Origin: an uncultured Eubacterium sp.
GTDB taxonomy: Bacteria > Bacillota > Clostridia > Lachnospirales > Lachnospiraceae
Length of the DNA: 7,244 bases
Direction of reading: 5' to 3'
Assembly (NCBI GenBank): GCA_904502145.1
Contig: CAJGDH010000089.1
Location: forward strand, 1-7,244
The first letter of the stretch is position 1. The number at the start of each line of letters is the position of its first letter. The translations under genes and the position numbers were made by a program. Shown here piece by piece: positions 1 through 5,380 of this stretch. Under the pieces are notes generated by a model. That model was not told where the DNA came from and did no database searches. It saw only the letters and a program-made list of their open reading frames with translations.

Positions 1-481
1 AAGTGTATGCCGGGTCCAGATCATATTTGCGGATCAGGCAGTGGATAGCCTGGGGGTCAGGCTTTCTGGCATAGCCGTCCTCCGTCTTTAACACTTCCCT
101 GAAATAAGGCAGCATGCCCAGACGGGACAGGATGGGTATGGTGGATTTTTCCCTGTGGGTGAAGACGAAGCTGGGTATCCCCTGACCGGTCAGATATTCC
201 AGGATCTCCATGGAATGGGGAGCAGCCTTTACTTCCTTGTATTTGCTGTGATGATAGTCCTGGAAGACAGGGTCCAGCTCTTCATAGGGGATGCCGGTTT
301 CCAGTTCGATCTGCCGGAAATACTTTCTGACGGAATAACGGATGACATAAGAGAGGACCTTCGGGGCCTCTTTTTTTATGCCGAAGCGGTCAAGGGTCAA
401 CAGGATACTTGAAACGATCTCATCGTATGAATCAAGGAGGGTCCCGTCAAGGTCCCAGATAAATGCATATTTTTTCTGCAT
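1..481 (-). CDS. HAD-superfamily hydrolase (HAD-IA, phosphoglycolate-phosphatase-like), C-terminus cut off by window edge
   Basis: My reverse-strand translation gives 160 residues reaching the left edge. Motif I is WDLDGT at residues 9-14, with the nucleophile Asp10 and the acid/base Asp12. Motif II is the Thr of VFTHRE (Thr108) and motif III is Lys140 in ARKPDP. The acidic motif IV lies beyond the window. Residues 16-85 form a helical cap inserted between motifs I and II, as in the subfamily I, beta-phosphoglucomutase/phosphoglycolate-phosphatase-like members. Such enzymes are cytoplasmic Mg-dependent phosphatases acting on small phosphorylated metabolites; the substrate cannot be read from the sequence. 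Two in-frame ATGs exist, at 487 and 481. I chose 481 because the GAGG at 490-493 is 8 nt from it but only 2 nt from the other. The gene is divergent from the MATE transporter. Confident in the superfamily, not the substrate. Confidence 0.9.
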   Translation of the reverse strand, partial: MQKKYAFIWDLDGTLLDSYDEIVSSILLTLDRFGIKKEAPKVLSYVIRYSVRKYFRQIELETGIPYEELDPVFQDYHHSKYKEVKAAPHSMEILEYLTGQGIPSFVFTHREKSTIPILSRLGMLPYFREVLKTEDGYARKPDPQAIHCLIRKYDLDPAYT

Positions 482-489
482 ATTCATTA

Positions 490-493
490 CCTC
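490..493 (-). promoter_or_regulatory. Ribosome binding site that decides the HAD start
   Basis: The minus strand reads GAGG, then TA, then ATG AAT ATG CAG. Spacing is 2 nt to the first ATG (487) and 8 nt to the second (481), so the second ATG is the likelier start. Confidence 0.6.
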
Positions 494-516
494 ATCTATG
501 AAAAAACAGGAAATAG

Positions 517-525
517 TGTTATGAT
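517..525 (+). promoter_or_regulatory. Extended -10 promoter element of the MATE gene
   Basis: TG at 517-518, one base, then TATGAT at 520-525 makes a TGn-TATAAT type extended -10. No good -35 is seen 16-18 bases upstream, which an extended -10 can compensate for. Predicted transcription start is about 531-533, giving a leader of about 43 nt. The MATE ribosome binding site is AGGTGG at 562-567, 7 nt before the ATG. Confidence 0.5.
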
Positions 526-527
526 AG

Positions 528-549
528 TATCTGCTTTATTTATCAGATA
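528..549. repeat. Inverted repeat TATCTG-N10-CAGATA, possible operator
   Basis: A perfect 6-bp inverted repeat (arms 528-533 and 544-549) with an AT-rich 10-base spacer. It lies across the predicted MATE transcription start, 3' of the -10 and before the ribosome binding site. This position suits a repressor operator, but the arms are short and the region is AT-rich, so chance is not excluded. It could equally act on the divergent HAD gene, whose promoter must lie in the same interval. Confidence 0.35.
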
Positions 550-574
550 AAAACGTAAATCAGGTGGTGTATTT

Positions 575-1954
575 ATGATTTCTATAAAAAAACTCTTTGC
601 GCCTGTTGATATGACCGTGGGGAATCCGGTCAAACAGGTGCTTACTTTTACGATTCCCATGCTGATCGGCAACTTTGCCCAGCAGATGTACAACACGGCG
701 GATGCCATCATCGTGGGCCGGTTCGTGGGGGATAATGCCCTGGCGGCGGTTGGAAGTGCGGCCCCGATCCTGAACCTGATGCTGGTTCTTTTTATCGGGA
801 TTTCCGTGGGAGCCTCCATCATGGTATCCCAGTTTTTCGGCGCCAGGATGAGAGAGGAACTGTCCAGTTCCATAGGAGCCTGTATCTCCCTGACAGGGAT
901 TGCCTCCCTGATCATCATGATCATCGGGCCTCTGCTTGCAAGACCCCTTCTGACCATTCTGGGGACCCCTGCCAGCATCATTGACTGGTGTGACGGGTAT
1001 CTCACCATCATCTTTCTCGGATTTGCGGGTACCGGCTATTACAACATCCTGGGCGGTGTCCTGCGCGGCCTGGGGGATTCCATCTCTGCCCTGCTTTATC
1101 TGATCGTTGCCACGGTGATCAACATTATCCTGGATCTCTTTTTTGTGGCCAGACTTGGGATGGGCGTACAGGGCGTGGCCCTGGCCACTATTATCGCCCA
1201 GTTTATCTCCGCCTTCCTCACCATACGCAAGCTGATGCGGATGACGGATCTCTTTGATCTGAAATGGAAATATATTAAACCGGAGAAACAATACTCCGGA
1301 AGGCTCATCCGTCTGGGACTTCCCGCCGGGCTGACCCAGGCCATCATCTCCATGTCCATGGTCGTTGTCCAGTCCCTGACCAACTCCTTCGGAGAGACCT
1401 GCATCGCCGCCAACGTCATCGTCATGAGGGTGGACGGTTTTGTCATGCTGCCGGCATTCTCCTTCGGTACGGCTATGACCACTTTTGCCGGCCAGAATAT
1501 CGGTGCCGAAAAGATGGACCGCGTGATCACAGGGACCAGAAATATCACTCTGGCAGCAATGGGGATCAGTGCAGCCCTATCGGTCCTGATCTTCCTCTTC
1601 GGACGGGGGTTGATGGGTATCTTCACTTCCACTGATGAACTGATCACCATGAGTTATACGGTGATGAAGATCCTTCTGGTGGGATATGTTGCCATGGAGG
1701 TGACCCAGTGTCTGTCGGGAGTCATGCGGGGAGCCGGGGATACCCTGACGCCCATGTGGATCTCCCTGTTCAACTCCGTTGTGATGCGTGTCCCTCTGGC
1801 CTATGGTCTGGTCTGGCTGTCCAAAACACCGGAGCTGCCCCAGGGTAATTTCTACATGATGGGGATTTCCCTGATGATCACCTGGGTCTTCGGTGCCTTG
1901 CTTACCCTCTTCCTGTACAGGCGCGGCCGCTGGAAGACCAAGGCCATTACTTAA
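575..1954 (+). CDS. MATE family multidrug/cation efflux transporter
   Basis: This complete 459-residue protein is close to the usual 440-470 of bacterial MATE (NorM/DinF/MepA-type) exporters. These inner-membrane antiporters expel cationic drugs, toxins or metabolites in exchange for Na+ or H+. The sequence is strongly hydrophobic and consistent with 12 membrane helices. The first half carries the family signature MYNTADAIIVGRFVGDNALA (38-57). The internal duplication shows in the matched loops GGVLRGLGDS (160-169) and SGVMRGAGDT (381-390), and GQNIGAEK (306-313) mirrors the SQFFGAR segment (85-91) of the first half. A basic tail (RRGRWKTK) ends the protein on the presumed cytoplasmic side. 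The ATG at 575 has AGGTGG 7 nt upstream. An extended -10 and an operator-like repeat precede it. The 3' end overlaps the convergent regulator gene by 8 bp. Substrate unknown. Confidence 0.95.
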   Translation: MISIKKLFAPVDMTVGNPVKQVLTFTIPMLIGNFAQQMYNTADAIIVGRFVGDNALAAVGSAAPILNLMLVLFIGISVGASIMVSQFFGARMREELSSSIGACISLTGIASLIIMIIGPLLARPLLTILGTPASIIDWCDGYLTIIFLGFAGTGYYNILGGVLRGLGDSISALLYLIVATVINIILDLFFVARLGMGVQGVALATIIAQFISAFLTIRKLMRMTDLFDLKWKYIKPEKQYSGRLIRLGLPAGLTQAIISMSMVVVQSLTNSFGETCIAANVIVMRVDGFVMLPAFSFGTAMTTFAGQNIGAEKMDRVITGTRNITLAAMGISAALSVLIFLFGRGLMGIFTSTDELITMSYTVMKILLVGYVAMEVTQCLSGVMRGAGDTLTPMWISLFNSVVMRVPLAYGLVWLSKTPELPQGNFYMMGISLMITWVFGALLTLFLYRRGRWKTKAIT

Positions 1955-2462
1955 GACGTTCTTTCTCCATTTTAAGGAGTTCCATGTTGATGTTGTTTTC
2001 TCCGGCTGTCTTCTCCACCCAGAGATTGAGGGAGTCGATGGCCAGGGAGACAGCATCGAGTTTGCTGCTGATGACCGCGAAATCCTTGATCTCATCATCG
2101 GTGATCTTTCCGTCGCGGCCGATCTGGATCATCCGTCCTGTCAGGTCATTGATCTCATTCAGACCTGCGATGGTCTCAAGGATGATGCCCGGCAGTTCAC
2201 CTACTTCGATCTCCGGTACATAGCGGAAACCGATGGCACATTTGTTGGAACAGTAATAATTGCAAAGGTCCGGTCGATTATAGCAATCCGCCATCTGGAC
2301 GATATCGTAGGGGGTCGGTTCCTGCAGGTCGTACTCGATCTTTTCTATCCTTGCGGCTGAGACTCCCGACATAAGGTCTGATGCCTTTTCTCTGGTCAGT
2401 CCCCGTTCTTCCCTTGCTGTCTGATAGATATTCTTATTTGCTCTGGTCGATTGTCTTCCCAT
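1947..2462 (-). CDS. XRE-family helix-turn-helix regulator with a Cys cluster
   Basis: A complete 171-residue protein. Residues 12-60 resemble an XRE/Cro-type helix-turn-helix (REERGLTREKASDLM, then SAARIEKIE as the recognition helix region, then EPTPYDIVQMADCY). Just after it lie Cys60, Cys67, Cys71 and Cys75 (pattern C-x6-C-x3-C-x3-C, with LCNYYCSNKC in the core), which could bind a metal or sense redox state. The remainder (about 88-171) looks all-helical, with two long amphipathic helices that may mediate dimerisation. The ATG at 2462 has GGGAGG 6 nt upstream and a near-consensus promoter. It is convergent with the MATE gene and shares its last 8 bp, so it is not co-transcribed with it. 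I recognise the DNA-binding fold but not the regulon. A role in controlling the neighbouring exporter is speculation. Confidence 0.85.
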   Translation of the reverse strand: MGRQSTRANKNIYQTAREERGLTREKASDLMSGVSAARIEKIEYDLQEPTPYDIVQMADCYNRPDLCNYYCSNKCAIGFRYVPEIEVGELPGIILETIAGLNEINDLTGRMIQIGRDGKITDDEIKDFAVISSKLDAVSLAIDSLNLWVEKTAGENNINMELLKMEKERLK

Positions 2463-2484
2463 TTCTTTCCTCCCTTTGCAGTCC

Positions 2485-2501
2485 GGATGCTGCCCGCATC
2501 C
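2485..2501. repeat. Inverted repeat GGATGC-N5-GCATCC in the XRE gene leader
   Basis: A perfect 6-bp inverted repeat with a 5-base spacer in the 5' untranslated region of the regulator, about 10 nt upstream of its GGGAGG site. It could be an autoregulatory operator, since XRE dimers commonly bind short palindromes, or an mRNA hairpin affecting translation. No T-tract follows on the minus strand, so it is not a terminator for that transcript. Confidence 0.4.
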
Positions 2502-2537
2502 CTTCGTCTTGTTTATCCTTAAACTGATCTGACCTAT

Positions 2538-2566
2538 ATTATACTTTGGATGGAAAAAGAGTGCAA
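2538..2566 (-). promoter_or_regulatory. Sigma-A type promoter of the XRE regulator
   Basis: On the minus strand, TTGCAC (2566-2561) is separated by exactly 17 nt from TATAAT (2543-2538). The -10 is perfect and the -35 is good. Predicted start of transcription is near 2531, giving a leader of about 68 nt that carries the inverted repeat and the ribosome binding site. Confidence 0.75.
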
Positions 2567-2607
2567 TATCAATGCTGAAGGCGGCAATAACAGTACTTTT
2601 TAACTGA

Positions 2608-2662
2608 AATAAGAGCCCCGGTATCCCGGCAGTCTTCTGACTGGCCGGTCCCGGGGCTTATT
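2608..2662 (-). terminator. Long nested hairpin, intrinsic terminator of the UBA-DUF4342 gene
   Basis: The outer stem pairs AATAA...GCCCCGG (2608-2612, 2615-2621, with a 2-nt GA bulge) with CCGGGGCTTATT (2651-2662). The inner stem pairs CCGG-CAGTC (2626-2634) with GACTG-G-CCGG (2639-2648, one bulged G) around a TTCT loop. On the minus strand it starts 30 nt after the stop codon of the upstream gene. The TTATT/AATAA edges supply a short U-tract on either strand, so it may work in both directions. Confidence 0.8.
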
Positions 2663-2691
2663 CTGTGGGGTATTCTTTCAATTATTGATTT

Positions 2692-3213
2692 TTACATTTC
2701 TTCATGGTCACCGTCTTTGGTGACGATCTCGATCTTGCAGTTTAATCCCATGGCGGTGACGATTCCCAGGATCATAGCCCAGGGAATGGTCGCTATGGTG
2801 AAGATACCGCCCAGAAGGCCAAGACCCAGTGGGATATTCAGGATCGTTTTTCCGTCTCTGCTGATCTTGATCCGCTCAACATTTCCTTCTTCAACCCGTT
2901 TCTTCAGCCGTTCGATCATCTTTTCGGCAAATTCTTCCATGGTCCAGTCATCCTTGGGAGCTTCTTCCTCAGCAGTTTCTGCCTGGTCCTTGGCAGCTTC
3001 CTCTTCCTTGCTTCCGGTTTCTTCAGCCGGGATCACTTCCTCGGGTTCTTCCTCAGGCAGGGACCTTTCTGCCGCTTCCTCCCGGACAATCTTCAATGCC
3101 TCGATCGCGGAATTGACATCTCCGTCAGCAGCGATCAGCGCTTCCTTGATCTGATAGTAATCTGCATCTGTTGCTTCCATTACTCTTTCAATCATCTCGA
3201 GTGTAATATTCAT
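2692..3213 (-). CDS. UBA-like domain plus DUF4342 protein
   Basis: A 173-residue protein from the chosen start. Residues 4-42 look like a UBA/EF-Ts-like three-helix domain (LEMIERVMEATDADYYQIKEA, then DGDVNSAIEAL). Residues about 50-88 are an acidic Glu/Ala/Pro-rich linker that is probably disordered. Residues 90-165 match the DUF4342 pattern: EEFAEKMIERLKKRVEEGNVERIKIS, DGKTILNIPL, then a hydrophobic Gly-rich stretch (129-156) that may be a membrane hairpin or buried core, and a final strand CKIEIVTKD. The family's function is unknown. The architecture suggests a protein-binding module tethered to a small, possibly membrane-associated domain. The ATG at 3219 abuts AGGAGG directly, while the ATG at 3213 is 6 nt from it, so 3213 is preferred. 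Transcribed alone from its own promoter and closed by the strong hairpin at 2608-2662. Confidence 0.88.
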   Translation of the reverse strand: MNITLEMIERVMEATDADYYQIKEALIAADGDVNSAIEALKIVREEAAERSLPEEEPEEVIPAEETGSKEEEAAKDQAETAEEEAPKDDWTMEEFAEKMIERLKKRVEEGNVERIKISRDGKTILNIPLGLGLLGGIFTIATIPWAMILGIVTAMGLNCKIEIVTKDGDHEEM

Positions 3214-3219
3214 GGCCAT

Positions 3220-3225
3220 CCTCCT
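3220..3225 (-). promoter_or_regulatory. Ribosome binding site deciding the UBA-DUF4342 start
   Basis: AGGAGG on the minus strand is immediately followed by ATG GCC ATG. Zero spacing to the first ATG (3219) is not usable for normal initiation; 6 nt to the second (3213) is near optimal. Confidence 0.7.
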
Positions 3226-3276
3226 CTCATTGATCTGTCAGTTCTGTCATGTGTTTCTGACTTATGTTCCGTCCAT

Positions 3277-3305
3277 ATTATATCCTATTCCGAAGGGAAT
3301 TGCAT
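3277..3305 (-). promoter_or_regulatory. Probable promoter of the UBA-DUF4342 gene
   Basis: A perfect TATAAT lies on the minus strand at 3282-3277. Seventeen bases upstream is ATGCAA (3305-3300), a 3/6 match to the -35 consensus. Predicted leader is about 57 nt. The -10 is convincing; the -35 is weak. Confidence 0.55.
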
Positions 3306-3387
3306 CAGAAAAGATTTCATGATTCTTACGGTTTTTCTCTGTCCGGTCTTACATTTTACAGTCTGAGACCTCTTTCCTCTACTTTTG

Positions 3388-3416
3388 TTGAAGACCATGT
3401 GTTTTTTTGGTATAGT
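3388..3416 (+). promoter_or_regulatory. Sigma-A type promoter of the five-gene plus-strand run
   Basis: TTGAAG (3388-3393), a 17-nt spacer that includes a run of seven T, then TATAGT (3411-3416). Both hexamers are close to consensus and spacing is ideal. Predicted start is near 3423, giving a leader of about 38 nt before the acetyltransferase ATG. Confidence 0.75.
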
Positions 3417-3460
3417 AGTGAAAACGGATTCAGACAGATCGAGGATAAGGGGATACTTGG

Positions 3461-3985
3461 ATGAAAGAGCTGCAGATACGATCCGCCGTGCCGGCCGATG
3501 CCGAAGCTTTACTTGAAATATACTCCTACTATGTGACAGATACGGCGATCACATTTGATTATGAGCCTCCCACGGCGGAGGAGTTCAGGGAGAAGATCCG
3601 CAATACCTTAAAGGATTACCCTTATCTCGTGGCGGAGAGGGAAGGCAGGATCACCGGTTATGCCTATGCAGGGCCTTTTGTCGGCAGGGCAGCCTATGCC
3701 TGGTCCTCGGAAGTGACCATCTATCTGGATCGGGAAGAGAAGGGCCGGGGAACCGGCAGAAAGCTCTACGAAAGTCTGGAAAGAAGGCTTAAGGAGATGG
3801 GGATCCGCAACCTCTATGCCTGCATCGGCTGGGCTGACCCGCCGGACCGGTATCTGGACGGGAACAGTGCCGGCTTTCATGGACATCTTGGCTATACCAA
3901 GGTGGGACATTTCACCGGATGCGGTTATAAATTCGGCAGATGGTATGATATGATCTGGATGGAGAAGATCATCGGTGAATCCTGA
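3461..3985 (+). CDS. GNAT N-acetyltransferase, phosphinothricin/methionine-sulfoximine acetyltransferase-like
   Basis: A complete 174-residue protein, normal for the PAT/YncA/MnaT branch of the GNAT fold. These enzymes transfer acetyl from acetyl-CoA to an amino group of amino acid analogues or related small molecules in the cytoplasm. The N-terminus IRSAVPADAEALLEIYSYYV and the TITF-like segment TAITFDYEPPTAEEF (28-42) are typical. Strand VTIYLD (85-90) leads to the acetyl-CoA loop K94-G-R-G97-T-G99-R, where Lys replaces the usual Arg/Gln of R/Q-x-x-G-x-G/A. The C-terminal half has the family pattern N135-S-A-G-F-H-x-x-L-G-Y, then GYKFGRWYDMIWMEK (155-169). AAGGGG sits 8 nt before the ATG. 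It is the first gene of the run and has a strong promoter. Detoxification of amino-acid analogues is the family's known role; the actual substrate here is not determinable. Confidence 0.9.
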   Translation: MKELQIRSAVPADAEALLEIYSYYVTDTAITFDYEPPTAEEFREKIRNTLKDYPYLVAEREGRITGYAYAGPFVGRAAYAWSSEVTIYLDREEKGRGTGRKLYESLERRLKEMGIRNLYACIGWADPPDRYLDGNSAGFHGHLGYTKVGHFTGCGYKFGRWYDMIWMEKIIGES

Positions 3986-4024
3986 AGGCGTAATTCAGAT
4001 GGTAAGGAAGGGAGATGAGAACAG

Positions 4025-4825
4025 ATGAGTTCTTTGCTTGAATATGACAAACTGAACAATATTCGTGACCTGGGTGGAGAAAGGACTGTGGACGGCCGGG
4101 TGATCGCTCCCGGAAGACTGATCCGCAGCGAAAATCTCCTGGATCTTCCGGAATCGGACATCAACAGGCTGAAAGAACTGGCGGAAACAGTCGTGGATTT
4201 CCGATCAAAAGGGGAACATGACAGCAGGCCGGACAGCCTGATCCCCGGAGTCAGCTACCACCATCTTCCCATCATCGATAAACAGGCTGCCGGGATCACA
4301 AGAGAAGAGGAGGATGTGGACATCTTCAGCCGTATGCTGACGGATCCTGCCGGAGCAAAGCAGTATATGTGCGGTCTCTATAAGGATTTTGTGCTCAGTG
4401 ACTATTCAGTGTCCCAATATGCGAAATTCGTCCGCCTGGTGATGGATCAGCATGATAAGGCCGTCCTCTGGCACTGTACCGCAGGAAAAGACCGGGCCGG
4501 CATGGCAGCGGTCATCCTGGAAGAGATCCTGGGTGTGCCCAGAGAGAAGATCATCGAGGATTACCTAAGTTCCAACAAGTATCTTTCCGGGGATATCGGC
4601 ATGCTCACCGGTTTTATCAAGAAGAGAGCCGGCATCCGGGACAACAGTGCGGACGAAGCTTTACAGTATCTCTTCGGTGCGGAAAAGGATTATATCGACA
4701 CCTTCTACAGGACCGTGGAGGAAAGATTCGGTGATTTTAAGACCTTTATCCATGAAGGACTGGGGATATCCGAGGCCGAGGTGGAAAAGATGAAGGATAC
4801 CTACCTCACGGACAGCACAACGTAA
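4025..4825 (+). CDS. Tyrosine-protein phosphatase-like enzyme (Y_phosphatase3, HCxxGKDRxG type)
   Basis: A complete 266-residue protein. The Cys-phosphatase P-loop is HCTAGKDRAG at 150-159: nucleophile Cys151, phosphate-binding Arg157, and the extra Lys155-Asp156 that marks the Listeria LipA / mycobacterial MptpB group. The N-terminal NIRDLGGERTVDGRVIAPGRL (12-32) and VVDFRSKGEHD (56-66) are further signatures of that group. Members dephosphorylate phosphotyrosine, and several also act on phosphoserine/threonine and phosphoinositides. No signal peptide is visible, so this one is presumably cytoplasmic rather than a secreted effector. GGAG at 4011-4014 is 10 nt from the ATG. It lies 39 bp after the acetyltransferase gene, with no terminator seen between them. 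Substrate unknown; the target may be a small phosphorylated metabolite rather than a protein. Confidence 0.92.
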   Translation: MSSLLEYDKLNNIRDLGGERTVDGRVIAPGRLIRSENLLDLPESDINRLKELAETVVDFRSKGEHDSRPDSLIPGVSYHHLPIIDKQAAGITREEEDVDIFSRMLTDPAGAKQYMCGLYKDFVLSDYSVSQYAKFVRLVMDQHDKAVLWHCTAGKDRAGMAAVILEEILGVPREKIIEDYLSSNKYLSGDIGMLTGFIKKRAGIRDNSADEALQYLFGAEKDYIDTFYRTVEERFGDFKTFIHEGLGISEAEVEKMKDTYLTDSTT

Positions 4826-4884
4826 TTGATACGATATCCCATCATAGGTAGAGAATAACAGTACAGACAGCAGAGGAGAAAAGA

Positions 4885-5349
4885 ATGGGTCTGGAAGAAG
4901 CGAAAAGATATCTGGAAGAGAAAGGCTACGGTGACCGGGTCATGACCTTCGATGTGTCCAGCGCCACGGTTGAACTTGCGGCCATGGCCGTGGGAACGGA
5001 GCCTGAAAGGATTGCGAAATCCCTGACTTTCATGGTGGAGGACCGGCCGGTGATGATCCTGTGTGCCGGTGATGCCAAGATCAGTAATCCCAAATATAAA
5101 GGGGTATTCCACAAAAAAGCGAAGATGCTTACCCGGGAGGAAGTCATTGACCTCGTCGGTCATGATGTGGGTGGTGTGTGCCCCTTCGGAATAAAAGACG
5201 GAGTCGACGTATACCTGGATGAATCTCTCAAGAGATTCGATAAGGTCTATCCGGCCTGCGGGAGCGCCAGCAGTGCTGTGGAACTGACTATAGAAGAGCT
5301 GGAAGATCTGTCTGCCTGCAGGGGATGGATCGATGTGTGCAAGGTCTGA
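4885..5349 (+). CDS. YbaK/EbsC family aminoacyl-tRNA deacylase (trans-editing protein)
   Basis: A complete 154-residue protein, the usual size for free-standing homologues of the prolyl-tRNA synthetase editing (INS) domain. These hydrolyse mischarged tRNAs such as Cys-tRNA(Pro) or Ala-tRNA(Pro) in trans. Visible family marks are AKSLTF with Lys45 (equivalent to the essential Lys of YbaK), AGDAKIS (61-67), GGVCPFGI (96-103, the GxxxP-type substrate loop) and the C-terminal YPACGSASSAVELT (122-135). GGAG (4875-4878) is 6 nt before the ATG. A 59-bp gap separates it from the phosphatase gene; only a very poor promoter candidate is seen there, so it is probably co-transcribed. Which mischarged tRNA it clears cannot be read from the sequence. 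Confidence 0.93.
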   Translation: MGLEEAKRYLEEKGYGDRVMTFDVSSATVELAAMAVGTEPERIAKSLTFMVEDRPVMILCAGDAKISNPKYKGVFHKKAKMLTREEVIDLVGHDVGGVCPFGIKDGVDVYLDESLKRFDKVYPACGSASSAVELTIEELEDLSACRGWIDVCKV

Positions 5350-5380
5350 AGGACCTGACACGAATAAGGAGGAATGACAG

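Noticed and set aside
560..1291. Minus-strand 243-codon ORF antisense to the MATE gene
   Set aside because: The Gly/His/Asp/Gln-rich translation is typical of the reverse complement of a membrane-protein gene; the MATE frame is unambiguous.
1950..1976. CTTAA...TTAAG inverted repeat near the MATE/XRE junction as a terminator
   Set aside because: A 5-bp AT-rich stem with a 17-base loop and no T-tract would not terminate transcription.
2717..3154. Plus-strand 145-codon ORF antisense to the UBA-DUF4342 gene
   Set aside because: Its Ser-rich low-complexity translation is the expected shadow of the Glu/Ala-rich linker codons on the other strand, and it lacks a ribosome site.
3264..3464. Plus-strand 66-codon ORF between the UBA-DUF4342 and acetyltransferase genes
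   Set aside because: It covers both the minus-strand -10 region and the plus-strand TTGAAG-17-TATAGT promoter, has no ribosome site, and its translation resembles no protein I know.
4826..4854. Possible internal promoter TTGATA-17-TAGAGA before the YbaK-type gene
   Set aside because: The -10 matches only 3 of 6 bases and spacing variants are no better. Co-transcription from upstream is simpler.
5342..5356. AGGTC-TGAAG-GACCT hairpin across the YbaK-type stop codon
   Set aside because: Only 5 bp, no T-tract, and followed at once by a good ribosome site; too short to call a terminator or regulatory element.
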